From Afipia sp. (GTDB taxonomy: Bacteria > Pseudomonadota > Alphaproteobacteria > Rhizobiales > Xanthobacteraceae): DNA of 64,000 bases. Below the pieces are notes generated by a model. It did no database searches, was not told the origin of the DNA, and saw only the letters and a program-made list of their open reading frames with translations. The stretch covers positions 62,001-126,000 of the forward strand of contig JAFKER010000010.1 of the NCBI GenBank assembly GCA_017308595.1, read 5' to 3'. Positions 8,445 through 18,830 of the stretch are shown one piece after another; the first letter of the stretch is position 1, and each line of letters starts with the position of its first letter. The translations under genes and the position numbers were made by a program.

Positions 8445-9872
8445 ATGACCGAACCCGTTGTTACCCGCTTTGCGCCATCCCCGACCGGCTTCCTTCACAT
8501 CGGCGGCGGGCGGACCGCGCTGTTCAACTGGCTTTATGCGCGCAAACATGGCGGCAAGATGCTGCTGCGGATCGAGGACACCGACCGCGAGCGCTCAACC
8601 GACGCCGCGATCAAGGCCATCCTCGAAGGCCTCGAATGGCTCGGCATCCAGTGGGATGACCAGACCATCTATCAGTTCTCGCGGGCCGCACGGCACCGTG
8701 AAGTCGCCGAACAGTTGCTCGCGGACGGCAAGGCCTATCGCTGCTACGCCAGCGCCGAGGAACTGGCGCAGATGCGCGAGGCTGCCAAGGCCGAGGGCCG
8801 CGCCATCCGCTACGATGGCCGCTGGCGTGATCGCGATCCATCGGAGGCGCCCGAGGGCGTCAAGCCGGTTATTCGCCTTCGCGCGCCCCAGACCGGTGAA
8901 ACCGTGATCGAGGATCAGGTTCAGGGCCGCGTGGTCTGGCAGAACGAAAATCTCGACGATCTCGTGCTGCTGCGATCCGACGGCAACCCGACCTACATGC
9001 TTGCCGTGGTGGTGGACGATCATGACATGGGCGTGACCCACGTCATTCGCGGCGACGATCACCTGATCAACGCCGCGCGCCAGAAACACATCTACGATGC
9101 GATGGGCTGGAAAGTGCCGGTGATGGCGCACATTCCGTTGATCCACGGGCCGGACGGCTCGAAACTCTCCAAGCGGCATGGTGCACTCGGGGTCGATGCC
9201 TATCGCGCCCTCGGCTACCTGCCGGAAGCGCTGCGCAACTACCTCGTGCGCCTGGGCTGGAGCCACGGAGATCAGGAAATTTTCTCCACCGAAGAGATGA
9301 TCCGGGAGTTCAACCTTCCGGCCATCGGGCGCTCCGCCGCCCGGTTTGACTTCGCCAAGCTGGAGAACCTCAACGGCCACTACATCCGCAGCTCCGACAA
9401 CAAGGTGTTGCTGGCAGCCTTCGAAGACGTGCTCCAGTTCGTTCCGAACGGCGCGGCAATCCGCGCCAAGCTCAATGACACGACGCGCGCGCAATTGCTG
9501 GCGGCCATGCCCGGCCTCAAGGAGCGTGCAAAAACCATCGTCGAACTGATCGACAGCGCAAGCTTCATCTTCGCCGACCGGCCGCTGACGCTGGAACCAA
9601 AGGCGGCAGCCGTGCTGACGCCCGAGACGCGCAAGCTGATTGGGGAACTGCGTTCCGCGCTTGAAGCGGTCGATCCCTGGGCCGCCGATACCGCCGAGGC
9701 CGCCATGCGGGCATTCGCGGACGCTAAAAACCTGAAGCTTGGGGCCATTGCGCAACCGCTGCGCGTGGCTCTCACCGGCCGGACAACGTCACCCGGAATT
9801 TTCGACGTTTTGGCCGTGCTGGGCCGGCAAACCTGCCTGGACCGGCTGCAGGATCAAGCGGTGGCATCCTGA
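8445..9872 (+). CDS. gltX: Glutamyl-tRNA synthetase
   Basis: GltX attaches glutamate to tRNA-Glu. The 475-residue length is typical for bacterial GluRS. The HIGH motif appears as [22 protein letters not shown] in part (HIGG at residues 18-21) and the KMSKS loop as GSKLSKRHG around residue 240, with the GluRS stem-contact region [11 protein letters not shown] near residue 45. Whether it also mischarges tRNA-Gln, as non-discriminating alphaproteobacterial enzymes do, cannot be read from the sequence; the neighbouring glnS makes that activity less necessary. The gene precedes gltA on the same strand after a 200-base gap, so gltA probably has its own promoter. Confidence 0.97.
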   Translation: MTEPVVTRFAPSPTGFLHIGGGRTALFNWLYARKHGGKMLLRIEDTDRERSTDAAIKAILEGLEWLGIQWDDQTIYQFSRAARHREVAEQLLADGKAYRCYASAEELAQMREAAKAEGRAIRYDGRWRDRDPSEAPEGVKPVIRLRAPQTGETVIEDQVQGRVVWQNENLDDLVLLRSDGNPTYMLAVVVDDHDMGVTHVIRGDDHLINAARQKHIYDAMGWKVPVMAHIPLIHGPDGSKLSKRHGALGVDAYRALGYLPEALRNYLVRLGWSHGDQEIFSTEEMIREFNLPAIGRSAARFDFAKLENLNGHYIRSSDNKVLLAAFEDVLQFVPNGAAIRAKLNDTTRAQLLAAMPGLKERAKTIVELIDSASFIFADRPLTLEPKAAAVLTPETRKLIGELRSALEAVDPWAADTAEAAMRAFADAKNLKLGAIAQPLRVALTGRTTSPGIFDVLAVLGRQTCLDRLQDQAVAS

Positions 9873-10072
9873 ACGCCACCGAAACAAAAACTGCAGGCCT
9901 GCGAAGGTGATACCGGCGCAGGGCTGCCCAAACTTTAGAGGTACTTGGGCGATCTTGCAGCGCACACGGCAATAAGCTACCCATTTGGGCCACACTTCTG
10001 GAATAAAGCGCTTACCTCGCTATATGGCGTTCGTAAGCCTCGCTTGCCCTGCGCAACACTGGGGACTTTACG

Positions 10073-11377
10073 ATGGATGCAAAGACCAACACCAAGAAAG
10101 CTACGCTGACGGTTGAAGGAAAGACCGTCGATTTCCCGGTCCTGACCGGAACGGTCGGCCCCGATGTGATCGACATCAGCAAGCTTTACGCCCAGACCGG
10201 GATGTTCACCTACGATCCGGGCTTTACATCGACCGGCAGTTGCGAATCCAAGATTACCTACATCGATGGCGACGAAGGCATCCTGCTGTATCGCGGCTAT
10301 CCGATCGAACAGCTCGCTGAAAAGGGCGACTTCCTCGAAACCTGTTACCTGCTCCTGTACGGCGAACTGCCGAACAAGGCCCAGAAGGAAGATTTCGACA
10401 ACCGCGTGACCCGTCACACGATGGTGCACGAGCAGATGGCCCGCTTCTTCCAGGGCTTCCGCCGCGACGCCCACCCGATGGCCGTGATGGTTGCATCCGT
10501 CGGCGCCCTCGCCGCCTTCTACAACGACTCCACCGACATCAACGATCCGACGCAGCGCATGATCGCGTCGATGCGCATGATCGCCAAGGTGCCGACGCTG
10601 GCTGCGATGGCCTACAAGTACAATGTCGGCCAGCCCTTCGTGTACCCGAAGAACTCGCTCGATTACGCGTCGAACTTCCTGCAGATGTGCTTCAGCGTGC
10701 CTTGTGAAGAGTACAAGGTGAATCCTGTCATGGCGGAAGCGCTGGACAAGATTTTCATCCTGCATGCCGACCACGAGCAGAATGCATCGACCTCGACGGT
10801 TCGCATCGCGGGCTCGTCAGGCGCCAATCCGTTCGCCTGTATCGCTGCCGGTATCGCCTGCCTGTGGGGACCTGCCCATGGCGGCGCGAACGAAGCGGCG
10901 CTGCAGATGCTGGCCGAGATCGGCTCCGTGGACAAAATTCCGGAATTCATCGCCAAGGTGAAGGACAAGAACTCTAACGTCCGCCTGATGGGCTTCGGTC
11001 ACCGCGTGTACAAGAACTACGATCCGCGCGCGAAGATCATGCAGCAGATGTGCCATAAGGTGCTGAAGGAAACCGGTCACCAGAACGATCCGCTGCTGCA
11101 GGTCGCGATGGAGTTGGAAAAGATCGCGTTGAGCGACGAATACTTCATTCAGCGCAAGCTCTATCCGAATGTGGACTTCTACTCCGGCATCACCCTGAAG
11201 GCGATGGGCTTCCCGACCTCGATGTTCACCGTGCTGTTCGCCGTCGCCCGTACCGTCGGCTGGATCAGCCAGTGGAGCGAAATGATCCAGGATCCGCAGC
11301 AGAAGATCGGGCGTCCGCGTCAGCTCTACTCCGGCGCGACGTCGCGCGACTATGTCGGAATCGACAAGCGCAAGTAA
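10073..11377 (+). CDS. gltA: Citrate synthase (type II, hexameric)
   Basis: Citrate synthase condenses acetyl-CoA and oxaloacetate at the entry to the TCA cycle. The 434-residue protein matches the long proteobacterial type II enzyme. Catalytic regions are visible: [15 protein letters not shown] (active-site His), [15 protein letters not shown], and [14 protein letters not shown] with the second active-site His; the catalytic Asp lies in YPNVDFYSG. The ATG at 10073 follows GGGGA. A strong rho-independent terminator (11394-11428) closes the transcription unit, and the next gene, lpxB, is convergent. Confidence 0.98.
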   Translation: MDAKTNTKKATLTVEGKTVDFPVLTGTVGPDVIDISKLYAQTGMFTYDPGFTSTGSCESKITYIDGDEGILLYRGYPIEQLAEKGDFLETCYLLLYGELPNKAQKEDFDNRVTRHTMVHEQMARFFQGFRRDAHPMAVMVASVGALAAFYNDSTDINDPTQRMIASMRMIAKVPTLAAMAYKYNVGQPFVYPKNSLDYASNFLQMCFSVPCEEYKVNPVMAEALDKIFILHADHEQNASTSTVRIAGSSGANPFACIAAGIACLWGPAHGGANEAALQMLAEIGSVDKIPEFIAKVKDKNSNVRLMGFGHRVYKNYDPRAKIMQQMCHKVLKETGHQNDPLLQVAMELEKIALSDEYFIQRKLYPNVDFYSGITLKAMGFPTSMFTVLFAVARTVGWISQWSEMIQDPQQKIGRPRQLYSGATSRDYVGIDKRK

Positions 11378-11393
11378 GCAACGTTAATCCTAC

Positions 11394-11428
11394 AAAAAGG
11401 CCGGTGTTCGCACCGGCCTTTTTCTTTT
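11394..11428 (+). terminator. Rho-independent terminator after gltA
   Basis: A perfect 13-base stem, AAAAAGGCCGGTG pairing with CACCGGCCTTTTT, encloses a TTCG tetraloop and is followed by CTTTT. The symmetric A and T tracts mean it could also stop leftward lpxB transcription arriving from 11446. Confidence 0.93.
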
Positions 11429-11445
11429 GCCGCGTCGAATTCGAA

Positions 11446-12615
11446 CTAACCCATCGCCGCGATCACGCCATCGGCGGCCAGCTCACTCGGCCTTTTACCG
11501 CCCGTCGACATGATCTGCTCAAGTCTGGCAAACGCATCCACCTGCCGCTGCCGCATCGGCGTGTCGGCGAGGACATCGCGCAGGGCGGGCGCGAGATTCT
11601 CTGCCTTGAAATCCTGCTGCAGGAATTCGGGAATGACATTCTCGCCGAGAATGAGATTCGCCAGAATGATCGACGAAGTCTGGATCACACGGCGGGCAAT
11701 GAAAGCTTCGAACTCCGTCACCCGATAGGCCGTCACCATCGGCACGCCCGCCAGTGCAAGTTCGAGTGTCACCGTGCCCGATTTTGCAAGCGCGGCGCGC
11801 GCGGAACGGAAGGCGGCTTTCTTGTCAGCCTCGCCGACCACGATCCTCGGCTGCACCGGCCAATCTGCTGCAGCAGCGCGAACGCCTTCCACAAGATGCG
11901 GCACGGTCGGCAACACCGGCTCGAAGGCCACACCTTGCTCGCGCAACAAGCGAAGCGTCTCCCCGAAGATCGCCATGTTGCGCTTGATCTCGCTGCGGCG
12001 GCTTCCAGGCAGGACGAGCAGCAATGGCGGGTGAGCCGAGCGGCGCGCGCGCTCTTCGGAGTTCGGCATCAATGCACCAAGATCATCAAGCAAGGGGTGC
12101 CCCACATAACGGCACGGCGGACCGCCAAGCTTGCGGTGAACATCGACCTCGAATGGCAACACAGCAAGCAGACTATCGACATAGCCGCGCATTTTTCGTG
12201 CACGGCCGGGGCGCCAGACCCAGACCGTCGGCGACACGTAATCGACAATCGGAATGGACGGATCACGCGCGCGCACGCGCCGCGCCACGCGATGGGTGAA
12301 GTCGGGGCTGTCGATAATCACCAGCGCGTCAGGCTTCGCTGCAAGCACAGCCTCGGTGGTCTCGCGGATTCGCCGGAAGATCATGGGCAGGCGGCGGGGA
12401 ATTGCGACAAGACCGATGATCGACAGCTCATCTGTCGGAAACAGCGATGTCAGCCCCTGCTCCGCCATATGGCTGCCGCCGACACCTGAGAATGTCGCGG
12501 CCACGCCGAGCCGTTCTCGCAAAGCCTTGATGAGGCCTGCGCCGAGCCGGTCTCCGGATTCCTCCGCTGCCACCAGAAATATCTTCGGGGCCGCGCGGGT
12601 ATTGTCGCCGCTCAC
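11446..12615 (-). CDS. lpxB: Lipid-A-disaccharide synthase
   Basis: LpxB joins UDP-2,3-diacylglucosamine and lipid X into the lipid A disaccharide at the cytoplasmic face of the inner membrane. The 389-residue protein has the GT-B fold signature AAEESGDRLGA at residues 12-22 and GVGGSHMAEQG near residue 40, and the sugar-nucleotide region LPGSRRSEI plus ALAKSGTVTLE. The start is a GTG whose last bases overlap the TGA of lpxI (GTGA), so the two are translationally coupled. It is the last gene of a leftward lipid A cluster. Confidence 0.97.
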   Translation of the reverse strand: MSGDNTRAAPKIFLVAAEESGDRLGAGLIKALRERLGVAATFSGVGGSHMAEQGLTSLFPTDELSIIGLVAIPRRLPMIFRRIRETTEAVLAAKPDALVIIDSPDFTHRVARRVRARDPSIPIVDYVSPTVWVWRPGRARKMRGYVDSLLAVLPFEVDVHRKLGGPPCRYVGHPLLDDLGALMPNSEERARRSAHPPLLLVLPGSRRSEIKRNMAIFGETLRLLREQGVAFEPVLPTVPHLVEGVRAAAADWPVQPRIVVGEADKKAAFRSARAALAKSGTVTLELALAGVPMVTAYRVTEFEAFIARRVIQTSSIILANLILGENVIPEFLQQDFKAENLAPALRDVLADTPMRQRQVDAFARLEQIMSTGGKRPSELAADGVIAAMG

Positions 12616-13466
12616 GACGGCAACCCCGTCACGAACAGTCCGGCCTGATCCGCTTTCGCTGTCATCACATCCGCCTCGGCAACCAGCGTGCGGCCTGCGA
12701 CGATGCCAATGCCGGCCAATCCCGCGGCAACGATGCCGTCGATCGTCTTCGGCCCGAGAGTCGGAAGGTCGAACCGCAGGTCCTGTTGCACCTTCGGGGC
12801 CTTCACCAGCACCCCGCGCCCCGGCTTGGCGCGAATGCGCTTGTCTGCGCGCAGCTGCGTCACCCGCGCCAGCAGCCGGTCTGTGCCTTCGATGTCCTCG
12901 ACAGCAACAATATGGCCGTCGATCACCACGACAGCCTGACCGACGTCGAACGGACTGATCGCGCGCATGAGGTCACGCCCCTTGGCAATATCGGCAAGCG
13001 CCTCTGCATCCGGCGCGCGGCGCGTGATGCTGCCTTCCGGCATCAACAGTTCGGGCGCGACATCCTGTATGCCGACAAGCCGAAAGCCATGACGCTCGAA
13101 GATTCGGCTGATCCCCGTTAACAGATGATCGTCGCCACCGCGCAGTGCTTTTGCAATTGCCGGAATAGCGCGCAGCGTGCCGAGATCAAGACGGATTTCG
13201 AACAGCGCAGGCCTCACCAATCCACCGATAAAGACGATGTCGCGGCAACCTTCCGCACGCATCAAACGTGTCAGTCTGCCGACCTGCCCGAGCGCGACCC
13301 AATGATGCGGATACTCCGCAACGCGAACGGGATCACAGAAACCACGGATCGCAAACAGAAAGGGCGAACGGCCACGCGTGCGAAGCGAGTCCGCGACCGA
13401 AAACGGCAGCACCCCGCTCCCTGCAATGATGCCGACCGTCGAGGAAGAGTCCGCGCCCGCCGTCAT
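12612..13466 (-). CDS. lpxI: UDP-2,3-diacylglucosamine pyrophosphatase LpxI (DUF1009)
   Basis: LpxI hydrolyses UDP-2,3-diacylglucosamine to lipid X and UMP and replaces LpxH in alphaproteobacteria; the family was characterised in Caulobacter. The 284-residue protein starts with the typical GIIAGSGVLPFSVADSL stretch, contains FIGGLVRP and the GRGVLVKAPKVQQDLRFDLPT(xx)GPKTID type C-terminal domain. Its position between lpxA and lpxB fits the order of the pathway. It overlaps lpxB by 4 bases and begins 7 bases after lpxA ends. Confidence 0.95.
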   Translation of the reverse strand: MTAGADSSSTVGIIAGSGVLPFSVADSLRTRGRSPFLFAIRGFCDPVRVAEYPHHWVALGQVGRLTRLMRAEGCRDIVFIGGLVRPALFEIRLDLGTLRAIPAIAKALRGGDDHLLTGISRIFERHGFRLVGIQDVAPELLMPEGSITRRAPDAEALADIAKGRDLMRAISPFDVGQAVVVIDGHIVAVEDIEGTDRLLARVTQLRADKRIRAKPGRGVLVKAPKVQQDLRFDLPTLGPKTIDGIVAAGLAGIGIVAGRTLVAEADVMTAKADQAGLFVTGLPS

Positions 13467-13473
13467 CGCGATC

Positions 13474-14286
13474 CTATTCGACCTGCAAACGGTCTGACTT
13501 GTTATAGGCCATGCACAGCGGCCGTTTATCGCCTGCTGCTATGAACGTAAGGATTTCTGCAATGGCGGGGTCTGCCGATGCCATGGGCTGAACCGCCGCG
13601 AGGCGTTCCGCGAAGATTCCCGAACTGTGAAAAAGCTTCTGGTAAAACTCGCGGACAAGCTGCAGCCGCTGATGGGTGAAGCGGCGGCGGCGCATGCCGA
13701 CCACATTCAGGCCCTCAAGGCGAGCGAACTGCCCGCTGACAAGTCCATACGGAATCACATCCCCGCGCAGACCCGATACACCGCCGATCATGGCCTGTGA
13801 TCCGATCCGGACAAACTGATGCGCGGCAGACAATCCGCCGAAATAAACAAAATCACCGATCTCGCAATGGCCGCCGAGGGTCGCGCTGTTGGCGAAGATT
13901 GCATTGTCGCCGACGATGCAGTCGTGGCCGACATGCGAGTAAGCCATGAAGAAACCGCTCTTGCCGACGCGGGTCTTGCCGCCACCCTTCAGGGTACCGA
14001 CGTTCATGGTCACACTTTCCCGGATGATACAGCCGTCGCCAATCTCAAGCGTGGTCGGCTCATCGCGATAACCCAGATCCTGCGGCGCGCCGCCGAGTGA
14101 AGCGAACGGAAACACCTTGCAGCCCGTGCCGAGTGTCGTGTGACCACCAATATTGACATGAGCCTGCAGCGTGCAGTCCGCACCTATCGTCACGTTCGGC
14201 CCGACGACACAGTAAGGACCGATGGTAACGCCGTCGCCGATAACGGCTCCATCTTCAATTCGCGCTGTCGGGTCGATCTTGCTCAT
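13474..14286 (-). CDS. lpxA: UDP-N-acetylglucosamine acyltransferase
   Basis: LpxA transfers a hydroxyacyl chain from ACP to the 3-OH of UDP-GlcNAc, the first step of lipid A synthesis. The 270-residue protein starts with hexapeptide repeats of a left-handed beta helix (IEDGAVIGDGVTIGPYCVVG and onward) and contains the catalytic His in the YSHVGHDC segment. The start at 14286 has AGAGGA four bases upstream; the frame stays open to 14313 but the extra nine residues are not LpxA-like. A 142-base gap separates it from fabZ, larger than the other gaps in the cluster. Confidence 0.96.
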   Translation of the reverse strand: MSKIDPTARIEDGAVIGDGVTIGPYCVVGPNVTIGADCTLQAHVNIGGHTTLGTGCKVFPFASLGGAPQDLGYRDEPTTLEIGDGCIIRESVTMNVGTLKGGGKTRVGKSGFFMAYSHVGHDCIVGDNAIFANSATLGGHCEIGDFVYFGGLSAAHQFVRIGSQAMIGGVSGLRGDVIPYGLVSGQFARLEGLNVVGMRRRRFTHQRLQLVREFYQKLFHSSGIFAERLAAVQPMASADPAIAEILTFIAAGDKRPLCMAYNKSDRLQVE

Positions 14287-14428
14287 CAAATCCTCTGGCC
14301 TGCGGCCTTTCACTGAGGGGGGCCGGCCTGCAAACGATATGACATCTTATAACGCAAGCCCGCAGGTCATCAGAAAAGAAGCCTGCACGGGCATGGTCAT
14401 CAATTGTTACGCATGATGACAGGCAATG

Positions 14429-14887
14429 TCAGTCAGCGAGCATCGCGCCGACGTCGGCCTGGGCGACGATTTCACCATTGACCTTCGCGTCACCGTGAAA
14501 CCACCACATGTCACGCCGCCGCGTGACCAGCCGCATGTGGTACTCGATGATATTTCCCGGCCCCGTCGGTTTACGAAACTTGCATTTATCAATAGTCAGA
14601 AAATACACCGCCGTCGGGCGGTCGGTTTCGGTCGATAACATGCCGATCACGCCAGCCGTCTGCGCCATGCCTTCAATCATCAGCACGCCGGGATAAATCG
14701 GCCGGTTCGGAAAATGCCCCTGAAACACAGGTTCATTGGCCGAGACGTTCTTGATGCCGATTCCGCTGAAGTCGCTGCGGATATCGATCACGCGATCGAT
14801 CAGCAGCATGGGGTATCGATGCGGCAGCGTTTTCAGGATCTGCCCGATGTCCACCGCCTCGATCGTAATTGGCGCCTTCTCGTCCAT
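14429..14887 (-). CDS. fabZ: 3-hydroxyacyl-[acyl-carrier-protein] dehydratase FabZ
   Basis: FabZ dehydrates 3-hydroxyacyl-ACP in fatty acid elongation and competes with LpxA and LpxD for the same acyl-ACP pool. The 152-residue hotdog-fold protein shows [13 protein letters not shown] with the catalytic His near residue 23 and [20 protein letters not shown] with the catalytic Glu. The start codon shares one base with the lpxD stop (TAATG), so translation is coupled. Confidence 0.97.
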   Translation of the reverse strand: MDEKAPITIEAVDIGQILKTLPHRYPMLLIDRVIDIRSDFSGIGIKNVSANEPVFQGHFPNRPIYPGVLMIEGMAQTAGVIGMLSTETDRPTAVYFLTIDKCKFRKPTGPGNIIEYHMRLVTRRRDMWWFHGDAKVNGEIVAQADVGAMLAD

Positions 14888-15972
14888 TATCTCTGTTCCT
14901 CGTCGCCCGTACCGGACGGCTTCGATTTCAATTTCGCACTGCCTTCGCGGCCAAGACGCTCGACCTCGAACAGTTCGCGGAAGAACTGCTTAATCGGTTT
15001 GGCCGGCGAACCGCCCCAGCGCGCGCCCGCAGGCACTTCGCCGACAACACTGCTTCTGGCCGCGATCTGCGCTCCGTCGCCGATGACCGCATGGTCGCTG
15101 ACACCGATCCGGGCGGCAAGGACAACGCCGTCGCCGAGCGTGGAACTGCCCGCGATCCCGCTCTGGCTGACCACCACGCAATTGCGGCCGATGACGACGT
15201 TGTGGCCGATCTGGACAAGGTTGTCGATCTTGCTGCCCTCGCCGATGATGGTGTCGTTGAGCGCCCCGCGGTCGATGGTGCAACCTGCCCCGATCTCGAC
15301 CCCGTTCTGGATGATGACCCTGCCAGCCTGCGGCACCTTCAGATGGCCCTTTGCGCCCATCAGATATCCGAACCCATCCTGGCCGATCCGGCACCCCGGA
15401 TGGATGATGACGTCATTGCCAATGAAAGCGCAAAGCACCGAAGCATTCGCGCCGATGTGACAATCGCGGCCGATCCGGACGCCCGCACCGATCACTGCGC
15501 CCGCACCGATCACGGTTCCCGAGCCGATTTCGACATCCGGCCCGATCACCGCGAGCGGATCGACCACCACCTCGTCCTCAAGATAGGCCGTGGCATGAAC
15601 AACGGCGCTCGGAGCGACTGCGGCATTGTCGAACCAGGACGACGGCCGCAACGTATCGGGATAGAGCGAACGCATCGCCGTCACGAAAGCCCGATAAGGC
15701 TCCGCGACGCGCAGCACGGCCACATGCGGCGGAACGGTGCCTTCCATGCGCTCGTTGACCAGAATGGCCCCGGCATGGGTCTGCTCCAGTTGCGCCGCGT
15801 ATTTCTTGCTTTCGCAGAATGTCAAATGAGCCGGTCCGGCCCGGTCGAGCGACGCCGCGCCCGCGATCATCTTGCCTACCACCGATGGATCGGCAAGTTG
15901 CGCGCCGGTGAGCACGGCAAGGTCTGCCAGCGTCACTGGCGAAGGACGATTAAAGAAGGTCCCCTGCGTCAT
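14887..15972 (-). CDS. lpxD: UDP-3-O-(3-hydroxyacyl)glucosamine N-acyltransferase
   Basis: LpxD adds the second hydroxyacyl chain, to the 2-amino group, in lipid A synthesis. The 361-residue protein has an N-terminal uridine-binding domain (residues 1-110, containing [14 protein letters not shown]) and a long hexapeptide-repeat beta helix, with the catalytic His region around [11 protein letters not shown]. The C-terminus ends in a helix plus a basic tail. It lies between bamA (145 bases upstream) and fabZ (one-base overlap), the classical bamA-lpxD-fabZ-lpxA order. Confidence 0.97.
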   Translation of the reverse strand: MTQGTFFNRPSPVTLADLAVLTGAQLADPSVVGKMIAGAASLDRAGPAHLTFCESKKYAAQLEQTHAGAILVNERMEGTVPPHVAVLRVAEPYRAFVTAMRSLYPDTLRPSSWFDNAAVAPSAVVHATAYLEDEVVVDPLAVIGPDVEIGSGTVIGAGAVIGAGVRIGRDCHIGANASVLCAFIGNDVIIHPGCRIGQDGFGYLMGAKGHLKVPQAGRVIIQNGVEIGAGCTIDRGALNDTIIGEGSKIDNLVQIGHNVVIGRNCVVVSQSGIAGSSTLGDGVVLAARIGVSDHAVIGDGAQIAARSSVVGEVPAGARWGGSPAKPIKQFFRELFEVERLGREGSAKLKSKPSGTGDEEQR

Positions 15973-16057
15973 TCCACCCGCCGCGATCAGGAAAACGCAC
16001 TTTCCCGAAATACCAGTTCCTGACCGGAGAAGGAAAATGCCTGCAATAAAATAGTCA

Positions 16058-16089
16058 AGCGGGTCCCAACCGGATGGCTGGAACCCGCT
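16058..16089 (-). terminator. Weak hairpin between bamA and lpxD
   Basis: A stem AGCGGGT/ACCCGCT with an 18-base loop lies just after the bamA stop. Read leftward it is followed by TGACTATTTT, a poor T-tract, so it may attenuate rather than stop transcription into lpxD. Confidence 0.4.
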
Positions 16090-16116
16090 AGGTCGATGTG
16101 CGAGCCCGGTTTGAGC

Positions 16117-18660
16117 TCAGAAGGACGTACCGCCGCCGAACCGGAATTGTTGCGTCCGGTCATACTGGCCCTTGGTCAGCGGCACGGCATAGTCGAAGCG
16201 CAGTGGGCCAAATGGGGATTGCCAGATCAGGCCGACACCGACCGACGATCGCACCAGACCGTCGTCACCGACGAGATTGATACACTGGTTTTGAGCGTTC
16301 GCTACAGCGCCGCCATTACAGGACGCATTTGGGACAATCGACGTCGCCCCCTGATACCCGAACACTGAGCCGGCGTCCGCATAGACCGCGCCCTTCAGGC
16401 CAATTTCCTTCGGCAGGAACCAGAACGGCATCTGCAATTCGACCGAAGCGCCCCAGTACTTGGTGCCGCCGAGCGCATCGCCGTAACCATTATAGGAAAT
16501 AGTGCTGATGTCGCGCGGACCGAGACCCTGCGGAGCAAAACCACGCACGAGGTTCGGACCCATCTGGAAGTGATCCAGCATGCGGATGCCCTTCCCGGTA
16601 TCGGTCAGAACACCACCCTGCAGACGTAGCACACCAACGATATCGGACACGACCGGCGTATAGAGTTTCACATCGCCGACAGTCTTCAGGTAGCTCACGT
16701 CGCCGCCAACACCGGCAAAATCCTGATTGAGGACGGCCAAAATGCCGCTGGTTGGATCCTTGTTGTTGTCGAGGGTATTGTACTGCAGCGTGTAACCGAT
16801 GGCCGAGGTTGTGACCGCACCCTTGGAAAGAGCTTGTTTGACCGCAGCAGACGCTTCACCGTCCAGGAAGCAATTATTGGTAGTGCTATTGAAAGCACCA
16901 ATAGTGTAAGAGCCATCCGGTTGAAGTGCGCCTGCCTGTGTTAGATAAGCCGGGGTCGGATAGAACCCTGCTCCCGCGGGTCCCCCAAAGTTATTACAGT
17001 TCGTCAAATACGACGGCAGCGTGATTTCCTGCTGCGAAATCGAATAACGCAGTTGCAGGTTCAAGTCTTCGCGCAGCTGGAAGCCGAGACGCGGGCTGAA
17101 GCCCATCGACTTCGAGTCATACGACACGTAGGTCGAGGCAAGCTGCTTGCGCTGATAGAAGTCGAGACCCAGCGCGACACGATAGCCGAGCAGATACGGT
17201 TCGACGAACGACAGCTGATAGCCCTGCGTACGCTGGCCGTACTGCACGGCAGCCTTTGCAAAGAGACCACGGCCCAGCAGGTTGCGTTCCGAGACGCTGA
17301 CTTCGCCGAGGAAGCCGTCAGCCGTCGAGTAACCGCCGGACACAGAGAAGTCGCCAGTAGACTTTTCTTCAAGGTCGACATTCAGCACGACGCGATCCGA
17401 TGAAGACCCTGGTTCAGGAACGATTTTGACGGTCTTGAAGTAGTCGAGGTTCTTCAGGCGGCGCTCGGCACGATCGACCAGCGCGCGATTGTAGGCATCG
17501 CCTTCCGAAATATCGAACTCGCGGCGAATGACGTAATCGCGCGTGCGAGTGTTGCCGCGAACATTGATTCGCTCGATGTAGACGCGCGGACCCTCGTCGA
17601 TCGCGAACACGATCGACACGGTATGCGCCTCGAAATTACGGTCGCCGCGCGGCTTCACGGTGGCGAAGGCATAACCACGGCGCGACGCTTCGATCGACAT
17701 TTCCTCGACCGACTTCTCAACCGCTTCCGCGTTATAGACCGACCCGACGCCGACGCGCGACAGGCTGCGGAATGAATTGCCGTCGAGGGTTGCGATGCTG
17801 GACTGGAATTCAACAGAACCGACGCGATACTGCTGGCCTTCCTCGATCTTGAACGTGACCAGGAAACCCTTGCGCTCGGGATCGTACTCGGTCAGCGCCG
17901 CGACGATCTGGACGTCGGCATAACCGTTCTTGAGATAGAACCGGCGAAGAATATCGCGGTCGGCCTCAATGCGGTCCGGATCGTAGGTGTCGTTGGAACC
18001 GAGGAAGCTGAGAAAGTTGGTTTCGCGGGTCTTGATCACGTCCCGCAGGCGATAGGCCGAGAATGCCTTGTTGCCGAGGAATTCGATCGACTTCACGCCG
18101 GTCTTCGCGCCTTCGGTGACTTCGAAAACGAGATCGACGCGATTGTTCGGCTGATCGATGATCTTGGGCTCGACCTTGACGTCGTAGCGTCCGTTGCGGC
18201 GATAGATTTCGGTGATCCGCGCGGTGTCGGACTGAACCATCGCCCGCGACAGGGTTCCGCGTGCCTTGGACTGGACTTCGGCCTGGAGCTGTTCGTCCTT
18301 GACCTTCTTGTTACCTTCGAAAGCCACGCGGCCGATGACCGGGTTCTCGACGACCACGACGACCAGACGGCCGCCAGCCTGATTGATCTTCACATCCTGG
18401 AACAGGCCGGTCTCGATCAGGGCCTTCAGGCCGTCGTCGATCCGCGCGCTGTCGAGGCGTCCGCCGGGACCAGGCTTGAAATAGGAACGGATGGTATCGG
18501 CTTCGATACGGCGGTTGCCTTCCACACCGATGGAAGCCGCGGTCTGAGCAACAGCCTGCGACGATACGAGCGAGGCGGTCGCCACAGCGGCAACCGGCAA
18601 AGCAAACATCACCAGGGCGGCGGTCAAACCGCCCCGTAGCACTCGCAATCCAACCATCAT
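16117..18660 (-). CDS. bamA: Outer membrane protein assembly factor BamA
   Basis: BamA is the essential pore of the machine that folds beta-barrel proteins into the outer membrane. The 847-residue form begins with a signal peptide (MMVGLRVLRGGL, cleavage near SSQAVAQ), then five POTRA domains (about residues 40-425; each with the G-N/G-x-R pattern such as VEGNRRI, FEGNKKV, FLGNKAF, VRGNTRT) and a 16-strand barrel with the VRGF lid-lock motif and a terminal phenylalanine (GGGTSF). The frame extends to a TTG at 18756, but the signal peptide fits the ATG at 18660. The barrel holds a long cysteine-containing loop around 16840-17010. Confidence 0.96.
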   Translation of the reverse strand: MMVGLRVLRGGLTAALVMFALPVAAVATASLVSSQAVAQTAASIGVEGNRRIEADTIRSYFKPGPGGRLDSARIDDGLKALIETGLFQDVKINQAGGRLVVVVVENPVIGRVAFEGNKKVKDEQLQAEVQSKARGTLSRAMVQSDTARITEIYRRNGRYDVKVEPKIIDQPNNRVDLVFEVTEGAKTGVKSIEFLGNKAFSAYRLRDVIKTRETNFLSFLGSNDTYDPDRIEADRDILRRFYLKNGYADVQIVAALTEYDPERKGFLVTFKIEEGQQYRVGSVEFQSSIATLDGNSFRSLSRVGVGSVYNAEAVEKSVEEMSIEASRRGYAFATVKPRGDRNFEAHTVSIVFAIDEGPRVYIERINVRGNTRTRDYVIRREFDISEGDAYNRALVDRAERRLKNLDYFKTVKIVPEPGSSSDRVVLNVDLEEKSTGDFSVSGGYSTADGFLGEVSVSERNLLGRGLFAKAAVQYGQRTQGYQLSFVEPYLLGYRVALGLDFYQRKQLASTYVSYDSKSMGFSPRLGFQLREDLNLQLRYSISQQEITLPSYLTNCNNFGGPAGAGFYPTPAYLTQAGALQPDGSYTIGAFNSTTNNCFLDGEASAAVKQALSKGAVTTSAIGYTLQYNTLDNNKDPTSGILAVLNQDFAGVGGDVSYLKTVGDVKLYTPVVSDIVGVLRLQGGVLTDTGKGIRMLDHFQMGPNLVRGFAPQGLGPRDISTISYNGYGDALGGTKYWGASVELQMPFWFLPKEIGLKGAVYADAGSVFGYQGATSIVPNASCNGGAVANAQNQCINLVGDDGLVRSSVGVGLIWQSPFGPLRFDYAVPLTKGQYDRTQQFRFGGGTSF

Positions 18661-18830
18661 GCGCCAGGCGCCCTTGTCATTCCAAAGCCGGCCAAACCGG
18701 GCCGGGAGATTCCCCAATTGTTGCACTGCTTGTAGCCAATTTTGCCTGATGGGCAAACGACGTTTCTCAGCGCAATTCCAATTTCCCTACAAGACGTTGC
18801 TGATCGGCCACGCCTGTAAAAAAGCCGCAA

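Noticed and set aside
18661-18756. N-terminal extension of BamA from a TTG at 18756
   Set aside because: The signal peptide begins at the ATG at 18660; the extra 32 residues would block export and look non-conserved.
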